Of a stretch of 64,000 nt of DNA, positions 38,428-50,668 are shown one piece after another. The position numbers were made by a program, and so were the translations under genes. Position 1 is the stretch's first letter. Each line of letters opens with the position of its first letter. The DNA is from Edolisoma coerulescens (Eukaryota > Chordata > Aves > Passeriformes > Campephagidae), in assembly GCA_013397115.1 (NCBI GenBank), contig VWZW01004510.1:1-64000 (forward strand), read 5' to 3'. Under the pieces are notes generated by a model, which saw only the letters and a program-made list of their open reading frames with translations, made no database searches and was not told the DNA's origin.

Positions 38428-41400
38428 ATGTTTTTACTGTTCCCATTTCAAAACAGTGTTTGGTGTAAATGGACCTTTTTTAATGAAAAATGGAAGCACA
38501 GAAAATCCCAAATGCTGGCAATCCAATATTTAGGACTGTTAATTCAAAGTAAGGCCACACTTTCACGCAGACTTGCCCTGTTGTAATGTTACAATCCCTG
38601 TGATTGTACCCAGGAGTGCCTCAGTGACAGCACACCCACTATGCCAGACTGGGTACAAGATCTGAGTTACCAGCTTCAAAGGAAACAAGAAAACAATAGG
38701 GATCATCATCATCATGATAAACACTAGTCTCAGCATGTGTTGTTAAATTATTAGGTTCTTAAACTAATTTACTTAGTGGATACTCCTAAACAAGTTAAAA
38801 ATGGATGATATATTGATTTTGCTTAATCTTGTGAGGAATCAATTTAACCCAGGCTGATGTTTCAGGTTTAAAACAATTTAAGAGTGTCTACACAGGAGTT
38901 TCACACCACTTTAACTAAATTAGTCTTGAACCAATTTAATTTGGTCAGGTATAATGTTTTGGACAGGAAACACTGAATAAAATGCTTAAACGTAAGAATA
39001 AAGTGTTTCTAATCCCAAATTAATGATCAGACTCTGCCTCCAGTTACTTGTCATGCTCCATTAAAATTAGTAGGATTGTGCTACATCTGGGAAAACAACC
39101 TTCAGCCAAAGCTTTGCCTTTCTGAAGAGCACTGCTCTTTTTGAGGTGTGACTTCATCCAGATGAGTGAAGGCTTTGTTTTCTACATGTAGATAGATCTT
39201 CAATTTAGTGCTGCCAGCCTTCGAGGTGGGTGTGAATAAATTCCACATGATGGCAGGGAAGAGGGAAAGAAGGAAATAAAATATAATGATGGGCTACACG
39301 TTTAAATTCTGATTTGGGCTGATTTCTTGACTCCTCCTTTAATAATTTGTTAGGTAATCTATTCTGTAGAAACTGCATGTAGAGGATTCATAGTTTTTCT
39401 TCTTGTTTTACCTTTTGTGCGAGGCCAGGAGCATAAGTGCTGCTTGATAAATCTTAACGATAATAAAGAACAGACATGAGTATATTTATTGCTGTTTGTA
39501 AACAAAAAATATAAAATGCCATCTCAACTGCTGTAAAAAGTGTTGATGAGGCCCGTTTAATTCATAGATATTGCTGATATTTTAATTCAGTGGTAGCACT
39601 GGGATGAGAGAAACATATATTTCTCTGAATTTACATCTGCAGCAAAATGAGAGCTACTGGAAATATGGTTTGAGAGCAAGTTTGCTGCTAGTTTACAATA
39701 GCAAAATCCTACTTTCACTTGATTAATAATGGGAAAAGTCTCCATTTAAAAATTCAGTCCTGTAGTTTATAGTTTGTCACAAATGCCAGTAAAATAATAT
39801 TGCAGATAAAACTGTATGCCACTGTCCCTATAGGCACAATGTTACAGAATAAATATGAGTGTAGCAGGCCTGGTTTTAACTTAACAGTTTTAGAAAATTT
39901 ACTGTGCCAAGTCTAGCTGGGCATATTTCTCCTCTGAACCACCCAAAACTTGGAAAGGGCAAAAATCCTCAATACTGGGGTGAGAAAGATAAGTTCCTTT
40001 TTTAGACTCCTTTTCATCTCCCTCCCAAAAAGATATTTTCTTTGTTAAAAAATAACTGGAATGACTTGAAATCACATCATTACATCAGCCATATTTTTTC
40101 CAATACGTTTCCATGTCTTGACACCAAGTGTCATGCATCTTCTCAAACTGAAGAAATGGAGAACAACTTATATCTTATCTTTCAAAAATGCAGGTCCAGT
40201 GAGAGGGAGAGAAATTTGCTGAAGTATTTGCAAGTAGTCCAAACTTTTCAAGTTGCTTTAGTGGCACCCAAATGTTAACGCATATGGGCAATTTGCCACT
40301 GTCAAAAACACACATGCTGCTTTCTTAAAATTAATTTAAAGTACATATTTTTATGGGCCAGAATGTCTAATTGATTCTCTATTGGCTTGTTTCCACATTC
40401 TAAAGTCTACTTTGTTCCAGATCTCCACTTCTGCTGCAGATGGTCAAGCCTCAAAAGAAGCTTGGTTTGGCCAACAAGTGGCTTCCCAATCACAATTTGT
40501 TTTCCCTTGCCTGAAGTGGCATGAAATTCAGCTCTGAAATGAACTCTTTTTGACCCCTGTGTAAACATATTTCACTTATTTGATTGGTTTCTTGGGGGTT
40601 TTTTTGCTACATCACATAGCGAGCTGATGCATCTGGGATTTCCCATGGGGAAAGTTTGTGCAGCTATTGATGCTGATACAAACTGAGTGTAAAATTACTT
40701 ATGCAAGTTTGAGCTGGCATAAGCAAGGCCAGGAAGTTCAGCAGAGAATCAGACTCCTGGTTTGAGGCAGCGGGACTGGGCTGAGTTACCAGGGGTCTGC
40801 CTTCACCTTACAGGCTATGCTGGCTCTTTCATGGATGATAGAAAGCATTTTAAACCCCTTTTCTCACAGCCAGACAAGCCTGGCTCACAGAAGGTGCTTT
40901 CCAGTACTTAAAGTCCCTAGTGTTAGACTTTTGCAAACATACACACCTTCTTCCTCAGGGACCTTATGCGTGTCACATTCAGCACCAGTAAGAACAGCTT
41001 TTTTGGTTTACTGCATTTGATCTCCCACTAGTTTATAGCTCTGTTTGTTGTGCTATTAGCTATAGCTTGCAGTTTGTCAGCTTTATACCCTTTTTCATTA
41101 TTTAGTCAGGTGTATGTTCTATTCTCATCAAACACCAGTAGGAATTTTGAAATATTTGGGGCTGTGCCATAAAAGAAGTCAAAGTTGCAATATTCCATGC
41201 TGCTAATGGAATGAACTAGATTTTATGTCCTTTTTTTCACACAGTTTCTTTAAGTCAGGAAGCCCCAGTAGTAGGCAAATAAGCAATGGGGTGGCAGCTG
41301 AACTCAAGCATAGTTTAATATAAATAGAATTTACCTCTTCTCCTTCTCCCCCTAAACAAAAACCCTAAGTGTTGTTGTTCTTTTTTTTTTTTATACATAG

Positions 41401-43799
41401 AAAAGAGTAATTTTAGATCTTTTCTGAGGGGTTAAATTCCTAATATCTTTCTTTTCCTTTCCCCCATCTGAAATCTCAAGCTCAAGAGAGACAAAAAGGA
41501 CTGTGGCCTCTCCACACCAGCCCTGGAAGTGAAAGTAGCTTCCAGCTTCTGCCTGAGGGGTTTTAAAAAGGACTCTTCTCCCACCCCTGCCTGTGGCTGC
41601 TCCCTTAGCCACTGACGTCCCAACTACTCTCATCCAGCCAACATAAATTTCTCCAGCTGGCACTGGTTTGCTCTGCAGCACAAGTGTTCCCAGGGAACAT
41701 AAACTGGAAACCTCTGTAACTTGTAATGTAACTTGCTTCTCAAGTGAGTATCCTGCTCACTGGAGTAAGTGATGTTGGAGTAAATTTTGCAGCACAAAGC
41801 AGTTCCGGCTGGGGACTGTGCAGAGTGCAAATTTTAGCCTTCTGTTGAAAAGTAAAGCCCTTCCATTGGGTATAACAGACTTCATTCCCTTAGATTAATG
41901 CTATCATTCCACTGTCTTTGGGGGGAAAACACTCATTTTAGGCAAGCTTCATCTCTCTGTAGCTCTACATCCGGCACGTAATCCATTAGAAAAGGACAAT
42001 TAAAAAATATAGCAGACTAGACGAAAGGGCTGCTCTCTGCCCTCCTTTCCAATACAAGACTGCAGGGTAAAGGTGTTTTCCTGGAAACTGAATATATGAC
42101 TTTAATCTACTGAGGGAAAAGAAGGAATGTAATTGACATTTTCCATATTTCTCTACTGAATTTCAATGTGCTAATGCATTGTCTGATCCATTCCAAACGC
42201 ATCAGGGTTGTAGCTCATGTGCAAGCCAGCTGTGTGATACATGTGCAATTTGTTCATAGTTTCCCAGATAGATTAGAGCCACGGCACAAGAGCAGAAGCC
42301 TAGGGAACAGATCTGCACTTGCGCAGCCACATGATCTTTACATGCCTGGTGAGTATTGGACTGAGATTTCTGGAACGAATTCAATCAGGGGTACAGCCTG
42401 TATAGAAACAAAGAAGTAAAGACAAAGTCTGGAACTCAGATAAAACTTCCAAAGATAAAATAAATCACCAAGAAAAAAAAAAAAAAGAAAACAAAGAAAA
42501 ACCAAACCCAAAAACCCCACAAATAAAACCCAGGAAAAAAAATCAGATCTGCTGACCCTGTTGCTTAAGCAAATTTGCACCCAGTAGACTGACTTCTCTG
42601 AGTCCAGCTGGTACATCCTGACCCTCTGCATTTCCTAAATTACTTGTCTCAGGTCTGCGACTCCAGCTAATGAGTGTAGCACAAAAGGTTGTGGAGATGA
42701 CAGAAGGGAGAAGAAACTGAAAAAAACCCCTATGTATCACTGAAATGGGGTTGCTGTTCCATTTGAGGAAAAGTTTGAAAGTATTAGTTTGGACAGAGTT
42801 TAGCAATGAAGGGGAAAAACACCTCTTTCTTTAGTGAACTAAAATTCTATGGTATTGTAAGAATTCTCATTGATGGCTAACCAGACTAAATGCAGGGAAT
42901 CAGAAAAGAACTGGAGAGCTGGAAGAGTAGGAATATTTAAAAGAATTTAATTTATTTCCAGCATGTACAGTCTTTCATGTTTCAAACATATCACACATTT
43001 TAGAGTATTTTATTCTTCCAGCAGAGAGCAACTGAATTGATATGTTCTGTTCTGTGCATTTCTGGAACTCTTGCTATTTGGAACTAACACATTTCAACTG
43101 TATGACAACCTCTAAATGAGACCAAAAATAAATCAAATTTTGAAGGGTTGCCTTGGACACCTACAGAGGCTGGATGATTAAGTGAAACTGAGTGAATAAC
43201 AGGTAGGGAATAATACAATCAAAGAATTTTTATCTTTTTTTATGTTAAGGAAACTTCCCTGTCCGACCGTGCAGGAGCCACTCCGGCAGTCACACCCGCA
43301 CCACCTGAGCTGGGTGACTCTGAAAAGAGACCCTGAACAAAGGAACCTCTGGGCTTTCAAACCCTCACACTCTCAGTGTGCAAAAGTCTGGAGGCAATCG
43401 GCTTCTGCCCTGCCTCTCAGTGTCCCTCCCTCCCTCTGTCCCCGAGCCCTTTGCTATGCAAAGTGTTGGCAGCTCACAGCCTCTTTTCTCAGGCCCCCAC
43501 CCAGAGCCTCATCTGCAGCTCCCTGCACCGAATGTTCCTCTACAGTTCTCCCTTTCTTTTCACTGAGCACACCTGCTAACACACTGAAAGGGAAAACAGA
43601 AGCTTTTCAAGGCATTTCACCACCTCCCTTACATATAGTATTACAAATAACAAACTATTCCAGAATTAAGGCTAACAAGATCGCCACGGGGTGGAAATTA
43701 TTATCAATGTAAAATCAAAAAGGATTCTCAAGTCAGTAACTGTGAACTGATTGATCAGTCACTACTTATAGTGGGTCAAGCATTCAACTCCACCCAACA
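38428..43799. other. Long AT-rich non-coding stretch
   Basis: About 5.4 kb without a recognised gene. Small features are an ATC repeat near 38703-38715, a T run at 41381-41392, a TGTTCCCAGGGAACA palindrome near 41682-41696 and an A/C-rich tract at 42470-42545. The region 43242-43712 is GC-richer and open for 156 codons on +, but the peptide is not recognised. It may be a further part of the retroviral remnant next to it. Confidence 0.4.
42470..42545. repeat. A/C-rich low-complexity tract
   Basis: A runs with interspersed CCC and CC, the same strand-biased type as the tract at 482-682. Confidence 0.8.
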
Positions 43800-44255
43800 A
43801 GCCGGCCTTGGTTGGGATATGAGTTCCTGGCAGGTGCCTCCTAAAGAGCCTCTCTGTCCCCAAAATCTTATATTCCTAATCCGCTATATTCACTCTAAAA
43901 TGAGCGCCTCTGTTTGATTCACTTGACTCTGGAACCCCATATATAGGTATGAATTCCTTCAGCAAGGCTTTTACTACTGCTTCTGTGTCAGCCTTCCTAG
44001 TTAGAAAGGCATCAGCCAGCCTGACAGCTGCTCTACCATCTGTTTGTACCCAGCCATAGGTGGCACGTCTGCAGAGTTCATGTGCAGTCGCTGAAAAGCG
44101 AAGTAGGTCCATGGCCATCCTACTAACTCTGAGCTCAGTGTGATACTTGGGAACTTCTGGCATGTTGGGCAACAGTTTATGATTCCCTTTCTGGTGGAAT
44201 AAATTGCTAAATATTCTTTGGCAGAATTGGCTTTCTTCCAGCTGTTCATATTCCA
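43800..44255 (-). pseudogene. Endogenous retrovirus integrase remnant (class I-like)
   Basis: Two reverse-strand frames carry complementary parts of a retroviral integrase. The first (from about 44250) has the CPTCQK part of the N-terminal zinc-binding domain, then DVPPMAGYK and the LSGW block of the catalytic core. After a frameshift near 44010-44040 the second continues with TRKADTEAVVKALLKEFIP, YGVPE and SNRGAHF. A weak match to the region of the third catalytic residue lies around 43800-43850 in a further frame. Both catalytic aspartate positions read as asparagine (codons AAC near 44076 and 43901), so the protein would be inactive even without the frameshift. Similarity to the gammaretrovirus type is inferred from these motifs. 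No reverse transcriptase or env could be identified next to it. Confidence 0.8.
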
Positions 44256-44540
44256 TCACAATTTTGAGTTGCCTCCCACTTTTTCCCATTGTCTCTTGCC
44301 TCTGCTGAGCAGTCCTTCTCTCGTGTAGTCTTAGGGTCTGTCAAACTTGGCCTTTCTCTCTGGCCAACCCTCAGAGCCACAGCAGCCCTCTAACTTGCCA
44401 AGGTCTCTCTGACTCGTTCCCCTCTTCCCAGATGTGCTGCACACATCAGACACTCATTCTGCTCCTTGTGCACTCACCCTCGCCGAGAGTGGCTGTGCTT
44501 CTGCTACCTGTCCTTGGCTCACCACAGAATTAAATTGGAC
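44256..44540 (-). other. Sequence upstream of the integrase remnant, possible retroviral leader
   Basis: In the retroviral direction this lies just before the integrase. It contains an ATG at 44287-44289 (MGKSGR...) that opens directly into one of the two integrase frames, and a GGGTGAGTGC donor-like site near 44480. This might be a leader joined to integrase by a large deletion of gag and the front of pol. That is a guess from the order of parts only. Confidence 0.2.
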
Positions 44541-44620
44541 CAAACCAGTTCAGACCAGTTCTGACCGGTTCAAACTGATTCCAACTGGCTCCAACTGGTT
44601 CAAAACGGTTTCAACCAGCA
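44541..44620. repeat. 10-bp phased repeat of CNRG half-sites
   Basis: Eight successive 10-base units align without any gap (consensus about TCMAACYGGT). The core tetramers at exact 10-bp steps are CCAG, CCAG, CCGG, CTGA, CTGG, CTGG, ACGG and CCAG. Six fit CNRG. The CP2 family (TFCP2, TFCP2L1) is known to bind CNRG-N6-CNRG, which is exactly this spacing. It lies next to the retroviral remnant and could be part of its promoter. Confidence 0.8.
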
Positions 44621-45811
44621 GATCAGCTTGAGCTGGATGCCTCTGGAGGGAGACACAGGATAAAGAAATCCCTGGGTCATTGCACCCCTACAACTTCTGT
44701 ACCTGCCCCTCACACGCTCTTCAAGTGCCTCTTGGCACAGGGGCAATTTTTGGCCTCAGGTCTTCTAACACCTTACTGGCCTCTTTCTCTGTGTCCATGC
44801 AGGCTGGCCATTAATTGTAATTATCTTGTCAAGCTGCAGCTTCTGCTGACAACTGTATCCTCCTTATATTCTGCTTTGTGGCTCTGGTGCACCTGCCTGC
44901 TGGCAGAGCACGGGAAACTAAAGGAGCCCTAGACTTAGGACAAATGTTACCTAGCAACAACAAAAACATCAGTGCTTTATCAATATTCTTCTCATACTAA
45001 AGACAAAACACAGCTACCAGGAAAACTACTGAGAAAATTAACTCTATTCTATCTGAAAACATACCTAGGTGTAAGTTCTCAGCTTGCAGCCTGAGATTTT
45101 AGCTACTACATTCTATATCACACAGTATTGTAACTCTGTGTAACTCATTCAACTTGAAACTGATTTATTCGAAACAATCAATATCTCTCAGCAATATAAT
45201 GAGACAGTCCTTGGTAAAATCTGGTAAAATCATGTCATTTCTCGTTTCTCTCTGCATTAAAATGATATATCTCTATCCTCTGGTATCGCTCTAGTTTTTC
45301 TGTTATATCAGGACTTAACTGCTTAAGAAACTAAAGCACTATAGGATTGCTACTCCAGAATGGAGCCTGGTTTATTGCACTTCCTTTTATTCCTGCAGGA
45401 ACAGCAGGAGAGGTGAAGGGAGGAAGAGATCAGATGGGGAAAATAAGAAGAATCATGCTAAAATTAATCTTTTTTACTCAAATTCCACTCTCCCCAGGAC
45501 ACACCAGCTGAATACTGTGTCTGGAGGTAAGTATGTTTGGGAGCCTAAAAGATTCCTGAAGAGAATACATTTAATGTTTCAGAGACCACAAGGAGCTTTA
45601 CTTAAATCACTTGTCAGAGACACACATCTGCAGGTTTGACTGTTGAATTTCCCCCTTAAATGTAGCATTTTTTGAGACATGCTAGGTGGGTGCTGACTCT
45701 TTATACAGTTCAACGTTTCCCTCCAACGATGTGTTGCTTCTATAATTAGAGCTCTTCTTTTTGATGCCTCCAAGCCTAATTTTCTTTTGTATCTTGTGTT
45801 TGTTTTCATTA
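44621..45811. other. Non-coding stretch right of the phased repeat
   Basis: The first 300 bases are GC-richer than the surroundings and may still belong to the retroviral element, but no LTR ends were found. A TGGTAAAATC exact tandem pair is at 45212-45231. A 76-codon reverse frame at 45579-45809 has no known motif. Confidence 0.4.
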
Positions 45812-45827
45812 GGTTTCCATGGAAACC
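45812..45827. promoter_or_regulatory. 16-bp palindrome resembling an RFX X-box
   Basis: GGTTTCCATGGAAACC is a perfect palindrome. Its core GTTTCC-AT-GGAAAC fits the X-box pattern RYYNYY-N(1-3)-RRNRAC bound by RFX factors. About one 16-bp palindrome is expected by chance in 64 kb, so the match to a known site is the stronger argument. Confidence 0.35.
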
Positions 45828-47970
45828 CTGGACTTGTAATTGATTTCTTCGAAGTTCAGCAGCTCTGTAAGTGGATGTGAAGCACTCTAGTTAGGATAGT
45901 TTCCACTACACTATACAATGCTACCCTCTAGTTCTTTTACAGTACAATAGCACCTTCCTTTAAATCTCTGTGCAGGTATAAGAGACTAAAAACATGCCTA
46001 ATACATCTGGGCCAGCATTTTTCTGTGCGAATATTCTGGCTGTTGGCTCAGAGGAGAAAAAAAAATCACCCTACTTCAGTGTACCTACTTTTGGAAGAAA
46101 CAGGGCTGTCCAAGAGGGTTTGTCATCAAAATTAGTACAAGAGTTGTTGAAAATATTTGCTGCTGTGGGAAGATGACATTTGCCACTTGTCTTTTGCTGC
46201 TGTAAGCTCCCAGGGGTTAAACATTGAACACTGTTCAAATTCAGCCCTTATATTTTGGGTGCTGAGCTGAACCGGCTACATTGCATCCTGCCTGATAAGC
46301 ATTCAGCTCTCAGATCTAAATATTTTCTAGAATAACAACAGGAACTAAGTTATCCCACAGCCAAAGCCACCTTTTTATCCAGTTACAAAGTGCTTCACTT
46401 GAAAATACAGTACACTGTTGACCTAACTAACTACCCTATGGGATTGAGTTAAGACAGTGATTTTCAGCTGTGTGACATGACCAATATCCAGGCATTTTAG
46501 CATATTACACAGTTTCTCCTTTTGTGCTTCACATATTGAAAGCTGTGATTGAAATCACCCTGTACCCTTGGCCAAGATTCCCTACAACCAAGGTTGTCAC
46601 CAATTCTTTTACCTGTTTGTCTCACTGTTCTGGACATACCAACATGGTGCAGATGCTCTGTGACATGTAAGTGCATAAGCCCCTTCATCAGAAAGTGCTT
46701 GTTCCTTTGTAAATCAGAAAACAGAATGAGTGGAGAGAGTGTCAGATGAAATATCTGGGCTTTTTCAAGTTTCAAGAATAACACTGGGGTTAATATGGAA
46801 TTACTGCAGTTTCTTACATACACCTTCATTCCACAGGCTGGGACCCTCTCTGCTGTCATGCAAAGCATTTAAAATGCAGTGGTCATCATTACCACAAGCA
46901 TCAAAGACATCTCTTGTGCAAATTATTTCATCACAACAACATAAAGTCTTACTACCTTTCACATGACAGAAGTTACCTGGAATATTAATTACTTGCAGAA
47001 ATATAGTAAAGTGGAATGAAACAGAAACCTGTTATTTCATTTTTGAGAACATCTGAGTAATGTCAATATTTGAGATTTAAAATTTTTCCAAGCTTGGGAA
47101 AAGTCTGTGATCTGAAATACGACTGTTTGATAGTTGAGCCAGTTTTAAGTAGCAATGCATACTACTTTTTCTTCTCTATATATTTCCATGTTAATCACAA
47201 CATTCCCCAAAACTGAAGTTATTTGTGGCATTTTTCATTATAAAAACACCAAAGAACTTAACTGTGTTATGAAATGCATTATTAATAATTTCACTGAAAT
47301 CATTAATAATAGCTTACAGGTAATCCTCTAAAGATGTAAAATTTGGTTCAAAAGTTTACCTGAACTTATCCAATCTACGTAAATCTCCTGGGACATACAG
47401 TATCTTACAGGAATTTGTTCAGGTGGATCCTACATCCAGCTGCCCAGAAAGACACAAAAACCCATTTGCTCAATGGTATTTCAGTGTTCAGGCTCCAGAG
47501 CCATCAGGAGCTTTAAGCTACAGAGCACTGCAAAACTGCATGAGTGAAATGAAGAATAAAGGGTGAGCATTTGAAAAAAAAAAAAGAGCTTTAAATTCAG
47601 ATGAGAGTTTGGTGTGCATTGGTCTTCTCAGCTCTAAGTGAGAATTAATCTAGTACTTGGTAATGAATTTTTAGAACGAATAGACTGTCTCAGATGTCCA
47701 TTTTGATAATTTATCAAAAATGACAAAGTCTGTTTTTCTCTTCTCATTTTTATTCCTAATGTCCAGAAATCTGGCCTTGTTGAAGCTAAAACATGTAAAA
47801 AATATGACTGCTTTGGATTCATCCATCCTTGGTTGTCATTTTGGCATGGGAGGATTGTACGAGAAAGCAGCAATCAGTCCACAAAAAGAAAGATATCACT
47901 TAAATTATAACAAATGGCCAAAAAAAGAAGAGAAAGATTTGGAATTTGGCTTTTATTTTTATTTTTCTAA
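45828..47970. other. Non-coding stretch
   Basis: No gene recognised. A TTGAACACTGTTCAA palindrome lies at 46224-46238. A 123-codon reverse-strand frame (46497-46868) is unrecognised. An A run follows at about 47574-47584. Confidence 0.4.
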
Positions 47971-48600
47971 TTATTTTTTTACATAGAATGGACATCTGGT
48001 AAGCTGAAAACCTTTTCTATCCGCTGTCTTTATATGCTTCTTGTCTTTTGGCAGACAGCAGTGCAGGATATGTGCAGAAGTGCAAATGATGGCAGGGCCA
48101 CCAGCAGGAGCTGCAATGTTTCTTGGGTTTGACTTTCCAACATTTCCAGGATGACCAAAGTTCACAAATGTGTGAGTAGAAATCTGAGGAGTTCGGTCTG
48201 AGAAGTGTGTTCGTGTGATTTCAGATTTATCTGACAAGTCACCATTTTGAATGAAAGCTGCCTTGTTTTTCACAAAATCAGTAAAAAACAGCACTTCCTG
48301 AAACAGGAAAAAGAGAAACTGGGTTTCCAAGCAAAACTTGTGTTTTTCAGCCACTGATACCTGACTTGGCGAGTGAAGACAGATCTTAAATGTCTCTTTA
48401 TAGGGAAGTAATTTTTGTCTAGTGTACAAAAGGATTAAGTGATACTTTTGCAAAGCTGGCAATGAGTAAGCATTTTTAAAATCCAGCTGCCAACTCAAGG
48501 AAGAGTAGAAAAGTGAGGATGATGATGGAACACGGTCTCTGGACAGCATGGGCAGCCTAATGGCTCCTCCTCCCTGGAAGAGGAGGCTCTCTCCCTTCAT
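47971..48600 (-). other. Unrecognised open frame of 209 codons
   Basis: This is the longest uninterrupted frame in the window outside the gapped minisatellite. It starts at an ATG (MKGESLLFQGGGAIRLPML...) and runs to a stop beside a T-rich tract. It is rich in Ser, Phe, Leu and Lys, has no signal peptide or membrane segment I would trust, and shows no family motif. There is no sign of flanking splice sites that would tie it to a gene. A chance frame, a retrocopied fragment or part of a non-coding transcript are all possible. Confidence 0.15.
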
Positions 48601-49254
48601 TTTATGCCTTTATCTCAATTCCATTTTACGTCTTTCTCTAAATTTCTGGTAGCAGTTCTGTCCCATTTTTTCCTCTGCATCTGATGTTCCCTTCACCCTT
48701 ACTATAAGGTGGTCTCTTTATTCTGCATTAGTGAATTAAAGCAGTGTAATTTTCAAACAACTTTTTGCAATCTTCAGTGATCCAAATCAGCTTGGGAAAA
48801 ACTCTGGCAAAGGATGTGGATGAGCAGTGGCCAAAACAAGGAGAGCAAAAGAAGAGAGGAGGAGCCAGTAGCAGCAGTGACCCATCGAATGGCTCCCCAT
48901 GGCCTTGTGTCCTTTCCCATTAGGCTAGGAATAATTTTTAGGAAACTCTTCTTGAAATTATTTGTAAGATTCAGACATCAGTGGCTTTTGCAGCAAAAGC
49001 AGCTCAAGAGCCCTTGTCACCTCCGAAAGGACGCACATTTCTCCTCCCCAGTAATTCTCCTCATCAGTAGTCCAGCTCCTCAGTTCAGCTCACAGGCAGC
49101 TCCAGAGGTGGAAGTGTGTTGAAAACTGCTCAGTTCTGGGTCTGGAAATGTCTAAAGCTGGTCCCATAAAAAAGTGATCTGACTGATGCAGTTCATCTTG
49201 CTGAAAAGACTACTAAAGTGCAGCCTTTTTTAATTTTGATTTACCATCTCTGAA
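48601..49254. other. Non-coding stretch left of the LTR-type repeat
   Basis: No feature recognised with confidence. A 102-codon + frame (48814-49122) has no known motif. Part of it could belong to the retroviral element whose LTR follows. Confidence 0.35.
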
Positions 49255-49896
49255 ATATTTCTGACCACTTTCTGTTGAGAAATACTGAGCCCCACAGCCA
49301 GGAGGGTGACACCTCAGGGAAGGTGTGGGGACAGAAAGGCAAAATGCTGTGTGGCAACAAGGGGAAGAGTGTGAGAAAAATCCCTGTGGGCCCCAAGGGA
49401 AGCAGGGCAAGCTGGAGGAGGAAGAGGTGATCCAGGTCCCTGAGCAGGGGTTACCCTGCAGCCCCTGGAGAGACCATGGTTGAGCAGGTATCCCCACTGC
49501 ACCCATGCTGGAGCAGCGGAAAAGTGTGAGGGCAAAGGAGTGGCAGAGAGGAGCTGTCATGGACTGACCACAGCCCCCATTCCCCATCCTCCCAACACCA
49601 CTCACAGTGAGGCAGGCTGAGGATCAGTGAAGTGAAGATGCAGTGAAGGTGAGGCTGGGAGAAAGCGGTGGAGGAGTTTTAGTTTTGTCCTTTTTTCCTC
49701 ACCATCGAAATCTGTTTTAACCACCAATAAAGTTAATTATTTTTCCTCAAGCCAAGCTGCCTTTGTCTGTGACAGTGACCTCCCTGACTTTATCTTCACC
49801 CATGAGCTTGTCAGTCTTATTCCCCTGTGCCTTGTCCTGTTGAGTACTGGGGTGAGAAAGCGACTGGCAGCTGGCCAAGACCAACTCACCACCACT
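49255..49896 (+). mobile_element. Avian LTR-type interspersed repeat
   Basis: A GC-rich block with the look of a repeat common in bird genomes. It has a GA-rich part with 'CCCTGCAGCCCCTGGAG' and 'CATGCTGGAGCAG' phrases, then 'ATGGACTGACCACAGCCCCC', then an AATAAA signal (49726-49731) followed by 'TTTTTCCTCAAGCCAAGC', and an end rich in CCACC. Recognition is from memory of this repeat type. I place it among retrovirus-derived LTRs because of the polyadenylation signal and its position. Exact ends and target duplication were not found, so the borders are approximate. Confidence 0.55.
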
Positions 49897-50668
49897 GAGG
49901 AAATAATTTATAATTCCAGCTGTAAAGGATAGTGCCTAGCTATAGGGAAGAGCTAGAACAATTTGCAGGTGTGAGGAAGAGCACCAAGCACCACCATCAC
50001 ACAAGCAAGCTCTAAAGCCAGGTTGCAGAGACCAGAGAAAAGAGCAATATGAAAGAGTGGGTGTAGCCTAGTTCTGCTCTCAAAAACCCTCTGAAATTTG
50101 ATCGTAAATAGGTGTCTTTGGTATTCATACACTGAACTTTCTCCCCCAGCCCTAAAATGGACAAACATTGCCCTGTCTGGACATTGGAGAGCCTGAGGAT
50201 GCTTTTCCTTGTCTGAGTGCCCTGCTTTATGAAACAACAACCATACATAACAATACTTCCAGCATTTGTTGGGCAATTGTTTTTTATGTTCTTCCTCATG
50301 ACTGCTTTTCATAGCTCTGCTTTCTCGTACACCTAATGGATTCTTACACTGTCTATTGACCCCATAACGCTAACAACTTCTAAAAATCATTAGATTTGAA
50401 AGGAAAACACATAAAGTAGAAAATAATGGAGCCTTTTGTTACAGGATTGCTTGCTTGTGTTTCTAAAAGATGCTGAATGTCTCTTGGAACCAAGGAACAT
50501 CGCATCCTCACCTATAGTGTCACACAGATTAACACACATAGAAAATTACATCTTACTGCAGCAATTCTTCTGTTAAAATATACTTTGTACAGTCAATAGC
50601 ATTTTCTTCAGTACCTGTTAAAGATTTTTTTTAAAAAAAAGCTAATGGTTCTACATCAAAATTTCTTG
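49897..50668. other. Non-coding stretch
   Basis: No gene recognised. Two overlapping reverse frames (119 and 95 codons, 49953-50312) have no known motif. Confidence 0.4.

Noticed and set aside
43242..43712. 156-codon + frame
   Set aside because: Composition-driven (Ser, Pro, Leu, Cys rich) with no known domain. It may be retrovirus-derived, but that could not be shown.
46224..46238. TTGAACACTGTTCAA palindrome as a steroid-receptor element
   Set aside because: Half-sites are separated by one base, while the receptor needs three. Palindromes of this length occur by chance.
46497..46868. 123-codon reverse frame
   Set aside because: No motif, no splice sites or homology that I can name.
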